Assembly: GCA_963845675.1 (NCBI GenBank)
Contig: CAWJSX010000002.1
Location: forward strand, 62,001 to 126,000
DNA from: CAWJMD01 sp963845675
Lineage (GTDB): Bacteria > Actinomycetota > Actinomycetes > Actinomycetales > CAWJMD01
DNA: 64,000 bases
Reading direction: 5' to 3'
Shown: piece by piece, positions 50,810 to 60,111 of the stretch
Layout: each line of letters opens with the position of its first letter
Position numbering within the stretch: position 1 is the stretch's first letter
Notes under the pieces: generated by a model
The model's input: only the letters and a program-made list of their open reading frames with translations
Databases searched by the model: none
Told to the model about the DNA's origin: nothing
Position numbers and translations under genes: made by a program

Positions 50810-51986
50810 TCAGGGGACGAGCACCATCCCCGACGGACCAGCGCCCGGCGTGTTCACGCACCGCGCGGACCCGGGGGCGGCCGCCAGCAGCGAGTAGCAC
50901 CGTCCCATCGCCTGCTGCCCGTACGCGTTGGGGTGCAACGACTCCTGCGCCATGCCCTGGACGTTCGTGTCCAGGAACCGCGCCCACTCGTTCGTCGCAC
51001 CGTCCGGCGTGCCGGTCGACTGCGTCGAGGTGTCGGCGCAGGCCTCGCGTCCGGAGAAGGCGTCGGACAGGTCGAGGAAGTCCACACCCTTCGCCTCCGC
51101 CACGGCCTGCAGGTTGGACGAGATCTGCGGGACGAGCGCCCCGCGCGCCCAGTCGGAGTCGGAGTTGGTGAACGGGCACCCACCCACACCGGCACGGCCG
51201 CCGGCGAACTCGGCGTAGCGGTTGTCGTCGCCGCGCGGGATCGGGGACGGGTACGACTGCAGCACCAGGCGGTAGCTGCCGGGCTCCTGGCCGGACGACG
51301 ACAGGGCCGCGCGGATCTCGTCGACCGCCTTCGAGACGCCGGCCATCGCCGTGGGCATCGCGGCGTCGACCTTCGCCTGCTGCTCCGGCTCGCAGCGTGT
51401 GACGACCGACGCGTACGCGGCGACGCACGAGGTGATGATGTCCGCGAACCCGAGGTCGTTGCCACCGATCGAGAGCACGACGAGCTCGACGTCGTGCGTG
51501 GCACCGACGTCGGCCAGCTGGTCGGCCTGGGGCCGCTCACCACGCTGGCCCGTGCCGCCAGAGGCCGTGCGGAACACGTTGTTCGTGCGGGCCCCCGAGC
51601 AGGCGACGTTGATCTTCGCGTCGACCGGCACCGTGTTGCTGAGCGCGGGGGCCACGTCGCTGCGGTGACATCCCCCTGCGGTCGAGCCGTACACCCGCGT
51701 CGGGTCGTAGCCACCGATGCCGTCACTGGTCCAGGCGCGATCGGTGCCCATCCGGCTCCCGGCGGGGACCGCGGAGTTGCCGTTCCAGCGTCCCGCCTCA
51801 CCGGAGATGTACGAGTCGCCCAGCGTGACCAGGGCGGTGGGCTTCACGGGCTCGGTCGCCGCGCGCGCCTCGGCGCGGGGCGCTGTGGCCAGGGACGCGA
51901 GGGCGAGTGCCACGACGGCCGTGAGGCCCACCAGGGCACGTCGCGGGTCGACGGGGGGGTTCGGTCGCGGGATGGCGTGGCGCATG
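50810..51986 (-). CDS. Secreted SGNH/GDSL hydrolase (second)
   Basis: 391 residues. A signal peptide ends near residue 42 (LVGLTAVVALALASLATAPRAEARA). SGNH blocks: VTLGDSYISGE, LSIGGNDLGFAD and QESLHPNAYGQQ. It is as cysteine-rich as the preceding hydrolase but clearly diverged, with the extra segment EAGRWNGNSAV after the nucleophile. AAGGAGC precedes the ATG at 51986. The upstream part of the long open frame is antisense-type noise over purD. Ester substrates are unknown; both enzymes should act outside the cell. Confidence 0.9.
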
Positions 51987-52062
51987 CGTGCTCCTTCGTC
52001 CGTGTGCCACACCAACGACGAGGAGGCGCGCAGGTCACGCACCGCGCAGGGACAGGGTGGGC

Positions 52063-53328
52063 TCAGCCCTGCCCTGCGGCGATGTCCGTGCGGAACTGGG
52101 CGCCCTCGAGGGCGATCTCGCCGACGCCGGCGTACGCGGCGGCGCGTGCTGCCTCCAGGTCGCTGCCCACCCCGACGACGGACAGGACGCGCCCGCCCGC
52201 GCTCACCAGCCGACCGTCCTCGTCGAGGGACGTGCCCGCGTGCAGCACGTGCGCCCCGTCGACGCCCTCGGCCGCGCCCAGCCCGGTGAGCACCCCACCT
52301 GTCCGCGGGGAGGAGGGATAGCCCGGGGACGCCACGACGACGGTGACGGCGGCCTCGTCGCGCCAGTGCAGGGGCGGCAGGTCGCCCAGAGCACCGGTGG
52401 CGGCGGCGTGCAGGAGGGTGCCCAGCGGGGTGCGCAGCCGCGCGAGCACCACCTGGGTCTCGGGGTCCCCGAAGCGCACGTTGAACTCCACGACGCGCAG
52501 CCCGCGAGACGTCAGGGCCAACCCGCAGTACAGCAGCCCGGCGAAAGGGGTTCCGCGGCGGGCCATCTCGAACACCACGGGACGGGCGACACGCTCGAGC
52601 ACCTGCTCGGTCAGGTCCGGCGCGTCCCGGTCGGCCCACGGCAGCGGCGAGTACGCCCCCATGCCACCGGTGTTGGGTCCCGAGTCCCCGTCCGCGAGAC
52701 GCTTGAAGTCCTGGGCGGGGGCCAGCGGAACGACGTCGACACCGTCGCTGACGCAGAACAGCGAGACCTCGGGTCCGTCGAGGAACTCCTCGATCACCAC
52801 CGCGGCGTCCGGCTTGGCGAGGCAGGCCGTGGCGTGGTCGAGCGCGGCATCGCGGTCGTCGGTGACGACGACGCCCTTGCCGGCCGCCAGCCCGTCGTCC
52901 TTCACCACGTACGGGGCGCCGAAGGCGTCCAGCGCCGCCGAGACCTCCTCGAGCGTGGTGCACACGTGCGCCATGGCCGTCGGCACCTCGGCGGCGGCCA
53001 TCACCTCCTTGGCGTACGCCTTGCTCCCCTCCAGGCGCGCCGCCTCCCGGCTGGGTCCGAAGCAGGCGATCCCCCGGGCGCGGACGGCGTCGGCGACCCC
53101 AGCAACCAGCGGGGCCTCAGGCCCGACCACCACGAGGTCGGCACCGACCTCGACGGCCAGGTCCGCGACGGACCCGCCGTCCTCGGTGTCGACGGGACGG
53201 CACTCCGCCACGGCGGCGATGCCGGGGTTGCCGGGGGCCGCGACCACCGACTCCACACTGGGGTCGAGCCCCAGAGCTCGGACGAGGGCGTGCTCACGCG
53301 CACCGGAACCGACCACGAGGACCTTCAC
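52063..53328 (-). CDS. purD: Phosphoribosylamine-glycine ligase
   Basis: Second step of purine synthesis, an ATP-grasp ligase of 421 residues. Motifs: VLVVGSGAREHALV at the N-terminus, APGNPGIA, VVGPEAPLVAGVAD, VVKDDGLAAGKGVVV, and NVRFGDPETQVVL near residue 290. GTG at 53328 begins the conserved sequence. TAGGGT lies 8 nt upstream, so it too may be leaderless. It is encoded just downstream of purA on the same strand. Confidence 0.97.
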   Translation of the reverse strand: MKVLVVGSGAREHALVRALGLDPSVESVVAAPGNPGIAAVAECRPVDTEDGGSVADLAVEVGADLVVVGPEAPLVAGVADAVRARGIACFGPSREAARLEGSKAYAKEVMAAAEVPTAMAHVCTTLEEVSAALDAFGAPYVVKDDGLAAGKGVVVTDDRDAALDHATACLAKPDAAVVIEEFLDGPEVSLFCVSDGVDVVPLAPAQDFKRLADGDSGPNTGGMGAYSPLPWADRDAPDLTEQVLERVARPVVFEMARRGTPFAGLLYCGLALTSRGLRVVEFNVRFGDPETQVVLARLRTPLGTLLHAAATGALGDLPPLHWRDEAAVTVVVASPGYPSSPRTGGVLTGLGAAEGVDGAHVLHAGTSLDEDGRLVSAGGRVLSVVGVGSDLEAARAAAYAGVGEIALEGAQFRTDIAAGQG

Positions 53329-53336
53329 GGAGGCTC

Positions 53337-53342
53337 ACCCTA
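53337..53342 (-). promoter_or_regulatory. Possible -10 element TAGGGT of purD
   Basis: On the minus strand TAGGGT ends 8 nt before the GTG at 53328; the sequence between (GAGCCTCC) has no strong Shine-Dalgarno match. Spacing is one longer than in the other leaderless candidates. Confidence 0.3.
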
Positions 53343-53422
53343 GACGGCCCCGGAGCACCTCTCTGCGCCCCCCGACCTGCGCCGGTCCAGCACGTCCACC
53401 CTCTCCGCAGAGGCTGGGTGGG

Positions 53423-54712
53423 TCAGCCGCCCAGCAGGTCGTGCCGGACGATCGTCGCCTCGCGGTCAGGGCCCACACCGATCGCCGAGATCCGGCCGCC
53501 GATCATCTCCTCGAGCGCGAGCACGTAGCTCTGCGCGGCGGCGGGCAGGTCGTCGAAGGTGCGAGCGCCGGAGATGTCCTCCGACCATCCGGGCAGCTCC
53601 TCGTAGACCGGTTTGGCGTGGTGGAAGTCGCTCTGCGAGACCGGCATCTCGTCGCGGCGGACCCCGTCCACGTCGTAGGCGACGCACACCGGCACGGTCT
53701 CGAGCCCGGAGAGGACGTCGAGCTTGGTGATCACCGTGTCGGTCAGGCCGTTCACGCGCTGGGCGTACCGGCCGATCACCGCGTCGAACCAGCCGCAGCG
53801 ACGGGGACGGCCGGTGGTGGTGCCGAACTCGCCGCCGGTGGTGCGCAGGAACTCGCCCGACGCGTCGTGCAGCTCGGTCGGGAACGGGCCCTCCCCGACG
53901 CGGGTCGTGTACGCCTTGATGATCCCGATCACGCGGTCGAGCCGTGAGGGCGGGACGCCGGACCCGGTGCAGGCGCCCGCCGCCGTCGCGTTCGACGAGG
54001 TGACGAACGGGTAGGTCCCGTGGTCGACGTCGAGGAGCGTGGCCTGACCACCCTCGAACAGCAGGGTCTCGCCCCGGTCGAGCGCCTGGTTCAGCACCAG
54101 CCCGGTGTCGGCGACCATCGGCTCGAGCCGCGCCGCGTGCGACAGGAGCTCCTCGACCACCTCGTCCACCGTGATCGCGCGACGGTTGTAGACCTTGACC
54201 AGCAGGTGGTTCTTCTGGTCGAGCGCGCCCTCCACCTTCTGGCGCAGGATCGCCTCGTCGAACAGGTCCTGGACGCGGACCCCCACGCGGTTGATCTTGT
54301 CGGCGTACGTCGGGCCGATGCCGCGGCCGGTGGTGCCGATCCTGCGCTTGCCGAGGAAGCGCTCGCTGACCTTGTCGAGAGTGCGGTTGTACGAGGCGAT
54401 CACGTGGGCGTTGGCCGAGACCAGCAGCTTGGACGTGTCCACGCCCCGGGCCTCGAGACCATCGATCTCCTCGAACAGCACGCCGAGGTCCACGACGACT
54501 CCGTTGCCGATCACCGGCGTGCAGCCGGGCGTGAGGATGCCGGAGGGGAGCAGGTGCAGCGCGTACTTCTGGTCGTCGACGACGACGGTGTGTCCGGCGT
54601 TGTTGCCGCCGTTGTACTTGACCACGTAGTCGACCCGCGCCCCGAGCGCGTCGGTCGCCTTGCCCTTGCCCTCGTCACCCCACTGGGCGCCCACCACGAC
54701 GATCGCTGGCAC
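53423..54712 (-). CDS. purA: Adenylosuccinate synthase
   Basis: First step from IMP to AMP; joins IMP and aspartate using GTP. 429 residues. The P-loop VVVGAQWGDEGKGKATD with catalytic Asp near residue 13, GGNNAGHTVV with the catalytic His, GTTGRGIGPTYADK, and GEGPFPTELHD all match PurA. GTG at 54712 starts the conserved N-terminus; the longer frame to 55129 is spurious. It lies 94 bp upstream of purD on the same strand and is divergent from a TTG-start kinase gene. Confidence 0.97.
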   Translation of the reverse strand: MPAIVVVGAQWGDEGKGKATDALGARVDYVVKYNGGNNAGHTVVVDDQKYALHLLPSGILTPGCTPVIGNGVVVDLGVLFEEIDGLEARGVDTSKLLVSANAHVIASYNRTLDKVSERFLGKRRIGTTGRGIGPTYADKINRVGVRVQDLFDEAILRQKVEGALDQKNHLLVKVYNRRAITVDEVVEELLSHAARLEPMVADTGLVLNQALDRGETLLFEGGQATLLDVDHGTYPFVTSSNATAAGACTGSGVPPSRLDRVIGIIKAYTTRVGEGPFPTELHDASGEFLRTTGGEFGTTTGRPRRCGWFDAVIGRYAQRVNGLTDTVITKLDVLSGLETVPVCVAYDVDGVRRDEMPVSQSDFHHAKPVYEELPGWSEDISGARTFDDLPAAAQSYVLALEEMIGGRISAIGVGPDREATIVRHDLLGG

Positions 54713-54839
54713 CAGCGCACCTGCTTCCGGTTCGGGCCGCGGCTGCGCCTGCGGGTGGAGCACGTCGGACGACGGCGAGACTACCGGCCGGACGTGGGTC
54801 ACACTCGTGCCAGTCCCCCGCGCTCCCCAGGAGGCACCG

Positions 54840-55817
54840 TTGCCCACGTCGCACCAGCGCGTCCTCGTGCTGGCGAACGCCAACGCCGGCAGCAGCCAGC
54901 AGGATGCGCAGGACGCCGCGCTCGACGTGCTGCGACGCACGGCCGAGGTCGAGCTGGTGTGCTCGTCCGGCGTCGACGACATCGCTACGGCACTCGCCCG
55001 CGCCGGTGGACGTCGCGTCGTCGTGATGGGGGGCGACGGCACCGTCCACGCCGTCGCGCAGGAGCTGCACCGCACGGGTCGGCTGCGTGAGATCGGCCCG
55101 GTGGCGCTCGTGCCGATGGGGACCGGCAACGACCTGGCCCGCAGCCTGCGTCTCCCTGTCGACGACCCGGCGCGGGCGGCGGGGCTCGCCCTGACCGGGA
55201 CGGTGCGCGACCTGGAGGTGCTCCTGGACGACGCGGGTCACGTCGTGGTCAACGCCGTCCACGTCGGGGTGGGTGCCGAGGCGGGTGCCCGGGCGGAGGG
55301 CGCCAAGCAGGCGCTGGGGAAGGTCGGCCTCGGGAAGGTCGCCTACCCCCTCGGCGCGGTGGCCGCCGGTGCCACCAGCCCGGGGTGGGCGCTGCGCGTG
55401 ACGCTCGACGGCACAGTGCTCCACGACGGCGACCCGCCCACGCTGCTCGTCGCGCTCGGCGTGGGCACGAGCGTCGGAGGGGGTGCGCCCCTCTCACCGG
55501 ACGCCGACCCGTTCGACGGCATGGTCGACGTCACGGTGTCGACCGCGACGGGTCCGCTCGCGCGCGTGGGGTACGCGGCCTCGATCCGCGGAGGTACCCA
55601 CGTCGACCGGGCAGACACCGTCACCGGGCGCGGCAGGGAGATCCTGGTCGAGTCCGTGGACGGGGAACCCTTCCGCTGCAACGCCGACGGCGAGGTCAGC
55701 GATCCGGTGACCCGCCGGTCGTGGCGTGTGGTGCCGAGGGCCTGGCAGCTCGTCACCGGCCCGGACGACGACCCCGATGACACCGACGACACGACGGGCC
55801 CCGTGACCGGCTCCTAG
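54840..55817 (+). CDS. Diacylglycerol/lipid kinase family protein
   Basis: 325 residues. The catalytic nucleotide loop VVVMGGDGTVHAVAQEL near residue 65 and VALVPMGTGNDLARSL near residue 90 are the DAGK signature; FRCNADGEV near the C-terminus is typical of YegS/DgkB-like kinases. It phosphorylates a lipid such as diacylglycerol at the membrane. TTG at 54840 is chosen because AGGAGG sits 5 nt upstream and no other start fits. Its TAG stop overlaps the convergent DUF3151 stop within CTAG. Confidence 0.88.
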   Translation: MPTSHQRVLVLANANAGSSQQDAQDAALDVLRRTAEVELVCSSGVDDIATALARAGGRRVVVMGGDGTVHAVAQELHRTGRLREIGPVALVPMGTGNDLARSLRLPVDDPARAAGLALTGTVRDLEVLLDDAGHVVVNAVHVGVGAEAGARAEGAKQALGKVGLGKVAYPLGAVAAGATSPGWALRVTLDGTVLHDGDPPTLLVALGVGTSVGGGAPLSPDADPFDGMVDVTVSTATGPLARVGYAASIRGGTHVDRADTVTGRGREILVESVDGEPFRCNADGEVSDPVTRRSWRVVPRAWQLVTGPDDDPDDTDDTTGPVTGS

Positions 55818-56230
55818 GAGAGCGCCCGCGCAGCCGCCGGGTCGCAGTCGTCGAGGAACGTGTGGCAGCGGGTGGCCTCGTCCTGCTCGCCGATGGCCGC
55901 GGCGGCCCTCCCGAGGGCGAAGAGCGCACGCAGGAAGCCCTGGTTCGGGACGTGGTCCCACGGCACCGGGCCGTGCCCGCGCCACCCCGCGCGGCGCAGG
56001 GCGTCCAGGCCGCGGTGGTAGCCGACCCGGGCGTAGGCGTACGACTCGATCACCGAGCGGCGCGACCAGGCCTCGTCCGCGAGGACGGCCCAGGCCAGGC
56101 TCGCGGCCGGGTGGCCCGCCGCGGCGTGCGCGGCGTCCTGACCTGCGGCGATCACCGCGGCCACGGCCGCCTCTGGGCCCTCGGGCAGGCGGGTGGGCGG
56201 CGGTCCACCGAGCAGGTTGTCGTGCGTCAT
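55814..56230 (-). CDS. DUF3151 family protein
   Basis: 138 residues: MTHDNLLGGPPPTRLPEGPEA, then ASLAWAVLADEAWSRRSVIESYAYARVGYHRGLDALRRAGW and NQGFLRALFALGRAA, diagnostic of DUF3151, a conserved actinobacterial family without assigned function. It probably forms an all-helical bundle. It is convergent with the lipid kinase gene, sharing CTAG at the two stops, and often lies near purA/fba in actinobacteria, as here. Confidence 0.93.
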   Translation of the reverse strand: MTHDNLLGGPPPTRLPEGPEAAVAAVIAAGQDAAHAAAGHPAASLAWAVLADEAWSRRSVIESYAYARVGYHRGLDALRRAGWRGHGPVPWDHVPNQGFLRALFALGRAAAAIGEQDEATRCHTFLDDCDPAAARALS

Positions 56231-56379
56231 GCCGTCAGTCTTGCCGATGACCGCACCGCGCCACGACGCGGGCACCTGCGCGGCGCGCGGTCGCGCGTGC
56301 GACAGACTGGCCCGAGCCCGAGGCCCAGACCGAGTCCACCGGCCCGGCCTCGTCCGCCACGACCCACCGGGGGAACGCA

Positions 56380-57288
56380 ATGTCCGACCACCCCACGCAC
56401 GACGAGGTGCCCGACGACGTGCCCGTCGAACCGGCGCCGACACCGGACGGGACCGACCGTCGACGTCGGACGCTGCTGATCGCGCTCGCCGCGGTCCTCG
56501 CGGTGCTGGTGGCCGTCGCGGTCGGTGTCGCCCTGGCGCTGACGGGCGGGGACGACGACGTCACGACCTCCCCGACGACCCCGCCGCCCTCCTCGGTGAC
56601 CGCCTCGCCGACCGACTCGCCGACCGACGCCCCGACCGTGACGGAGACGACCACGTCGGCCGCCGTCACGAGCGCTGCGCCCACCACGTCCACGGCGCCG
56701 CCGGCCGCGCCCACACCCGGTCCCACGACGATCCCGAGCGACCTGCGCCTGCCCCACGAGGGGGAGCCGGCGGACGGTGACTTCTCCGCCTGGGAGGAGA
56801 CGGACTGGGAGTACCAGCCGTGCTCGACGCGCACGTCGGCCTACCCGTCCTTCGACCGGGCCGGTCAGGTGCGCCACATCGTCCGGACCGGACCGGAGTA
56901 CGCGTCCAGCGAGACCCTCGTGGTGCTGCGGACGACCGGGGACGCCGAGGCGTTCATGGGCGAGCTGCGGGCGGCGGGCGCACCCTGCCCGACGAGCGAC
57001 GCCGACGGGCCCACACGGGCGTCGATCACACCCGTCGACGGGAACTGGGGCGACGGCTTCGTCCACGCCCTCGCCTACGAGTACCTGGACGCGCCCGGGA
57101 GCACCGCAGCGTCGGCGTACCTGATGGCCGTCCGCCACGGCCGAGCCGTGGTGATGACGACGGTCGGCGGCGAGTTCGTGGCGCCCGTCCAGGGGAACCA
57201 GCCGGCACCGGCGGCCGTCGCCGAGCTGCGCGCCACCCCGGACGCCCTGGCGTCGCAGCTCTGCCTCTACACCGAGGCGGGCTGCTGA
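56380..57288 (+). CDS. Membrane-anchored extracytoplasmic protein of unknown function
   Basis: 302 residues. A cytoplasmic N-terminus with acidic residues is followed by one transmembrane helix at about 31-55 (LLIALAAVLAVLVAVAVGVAL). A Thr/Ser/Pro-rich linker (about 60-125) comes next, then an outer domain with cysteines (YQPCSTRT, APCPTSD, SQLCLYTEAGC) resembling PknH/sensor-like folds in outline only. GGGGGAA precedes the ATG. No family could be named. It is convergent with fba. Confidence 0.7.
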   Translation: MSDHPTHDEVPDDVPVEPAPTPDGTDRRRRTLLIALAAVLAVLVAVAVGVALALTGGDDDVTTSPTTPPPSSVTASPTDSPTDAPTVTETTTSAAVTSAAPTTSTAPPAAPTPGPTTIPSDLRLPHEGEPADGDFSAWEETDWEYQPCSTRTSAYPSFDRAGQVRHIVRTGPEYASSETLVVLRTTGDAEAFMGELRAAGAPCPTSDADGPTRASITPVDGNWGDGFVHALAYEYLDAPGSTAASAYLMAVRHGRAVVMTTVGGEFVAPVQGNQPAPAAVAELRATPDALASQLCLYTEAGC

Positions 57289-57319
57289 CCCTGAGGGTCC
57301 GGGACCGCGCGCCCCGACG

Positions 57320-58348
<1,029 letters not shown>

Positions 58349-58363
58349 GGGTGGCTCCTGCGT

Positions 58364-58376
58364 CTGGTCGGACCAG
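58364..58376. promoter_or_regulatory. Short palindrome upstream of fba
   Basis: CTGGTC-G-GACCAG, a 6-1-6 inverted repeat, lies 16-28 bp upstream of the fba start. It could be an operator, but short GC-rich palindromes are common here. Confidence 0.25.
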
Positions 58377-58442
58377 TGACTCTCCGATCCTGCCACGGAG
58401 CGGCAGGGGCCCATGGCCGGGCGCCGGATCGTGGGACGGCCG

Positions 58443-59199
58443 TCAGGCCGGGGCCCGGTGCCTTCCCGCGCCGGGCTGCTCCGCGCTGTCACGCACGACG
58501 GCACCGTCGCCCATCTCGACCACCCTGTCGGCCAGGTCGACGAGCGCCGGGTCGTGCGTGGCGACGACGACGGTGACGGCATGCTCGTCCACCAGCCGCC
58601 GCAGCAGCTCCATCACCGCCCGACCCGTGAGCGAGTCGAGCTGCCCCGTCGGCTCGTCGGCGACCAGCAGCTCGGGCTGGTTCGCGAGGGCCCGGGCGAT
58701 CGCGACCCGCTGCTGCTGTCCTCCGGAGAGCTCGGCCGGTCGCTGGTGCTGGTGCCCGGAGAGCCCCACCAGCGCCAGGAGCTCGGCCACGCGTCGCTCC
58801 CGTTGTGCCGCAGGCGTTCCCACCAGGCGCATCGGGACACCGACGTTCTCGGCCGCCGACAGGATCGGCAGCAGCCCGAACGACTGGAAGACGAAGCCGA
58901 TGCGGTGCCGCCGCAGCTGCAGCAGCTGGTCGGTCGTCATCGTCGGCGAGGTCCTGGCCGTCCAGCAGCACCTGGCCGGAGTCGGGCGACTCCAACCCAC
59001 CGAGGCAGTTGAGAAGCGTCGTCTTGCCGGAGCCGGACCGCCCGTGCACGACCAGCAGCTGCCCGCTGGGGACCTCGAGGGAGACGTCACGCAGCGCCTG
59101 GACGGCGGTCTCGCCCGTCCCGAACGTCCGGGACAGGTTCTGTGCGCCGAGCAGCGGCCCGTCAGGTCGTCCGGCGGCCTGCTCCGAGGAGGTGCGGCT
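58443..59199 (-). CDS. ABC exporter ATPase (second of operon), frameshifted as sequenced
   Basis: MacB/LolD-type ATPase of about 250 residues. The Walker A GRSGSGKTTLLNCL is in one frame; the rest (LRRHRIGFVFQSFGLLPILSA, LSGGQQQRVAIARAL, Walker B LLVADEPTGQLDS, THDPALVDLADRV) is in another. One extra base near 58945 explains it. The N-terminal start is unclear: the frame with LLGAQNLSRTFG has no ATG, GTG or TTG after the upstream gene's stop, so the coordinate given is approximate. It is the last gene of the four-gene ABC operon. Confidence 0.7.
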
Positions 59200-60111
59200 G
59201 CTGGTCGGACGGCCGTACCTCGATGTGGTCCGTCTCCAGGTCGAGCCGGACGCGTCTGCGCAGGGCGAGCGCCGTCCACGAACTCCCGCGGGCAGCTGGA
59301 GCCGCCCCGCGGCGTCGAGCACGGCGTACTCCTCGGCGACGTGCGACTCCGTCCCCTGCTCGTCCACGACGGTCCTGCGCAGCACCTCGGACGACGTGCG
59401 ACCGTCGCGGATCCCGATCGTCCGCTGCACCTGGCCGGACACGCTCTGGTCGTGCGTCACGACCAGGATCGTGACGCCCAGCTCCTCGTTGACGTCGCGG
59501 AAGGCCGCGAACACCTCGGCCGACGTGGTGGAGTCGAGCTCCCCCGTCGGCTCGTCGGCGAGGACGACCTGCGGCGAGTTGGCGAGCGCCACGGCGATCG
59601 CCACCCGCTGCTGCTGACCACCGGACATCTCGGAGGGCAGGCGGCCGGCGCAGGCACCGACGCCGAGCAGCTCCAGCAGGTGCGCCGCACGACGACCCCG
59701 CTCGGCCCTGGGGACCCTCGCCAACGACATCGGCAGCACCACGTTCTGCTCGGCGGACAGGTACGGCAGCAGGTTGCGGGACGTCTGCTGCCACACGAAC
59801 CCGACCGTGTGGCGCTGGTAGGCGACGCGTTCGGACCGCCCCATGGCGAGGAGGTCGTGACCGGCCACCCTGGCCGTCCCGGCGCTGGGCACGTCGAGTC
59901 CGGAGAGGATCGTCAGCAGCGTGGACTTGCCGGAGCCGGAGGCGCCGACGATGGCGACGAGCTCACCCGCGTCGACGTGCAGGTCGAGACCCTGCAGGGC
60001 GACGACCTCGACGCGTTGCCCGTCACCGGCGTCGACGGTGAAGATGCGGACCAGGTTCTCGCACCAGACCACCGGATCCGCTCCGTGGCTCCGTCCGTTT
60101 TCGTGGACCAT
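59162..60111 (-). CDS. ABC exporter ATPase (first of operon), two frameshifts near the C-terminus
   Basis: About 316 residues. ATPase core in one frame: Walker A GASGSGKSTLLTIL near residue 50, Q-loop VGFVWQQTSRNLLPYL, signature MSGGQQQRVAIAVAL, Walker B VLADEPTGELDS and the H-loop THDQSVS. A C-terminal extension begins AVLDAAGRLQLP; then REFVD and ALALRRRVRLDLETDHIEVRP lie in two further frames. Two extra single bases, near 59297 and near 59278, would restore one frame. The ATG at 60111 overlaps the permease stop (ATGA). Confidence 0.75.

Noticed and set aside
58389..58407. CCTGCC-N7-GGCAGG hairpin between the ABC operon and fba
   Set aside because: Only a 6-bp stem, upstream rather than downstream of fba on that strand, and expected by chance in such GC-rich DNA.
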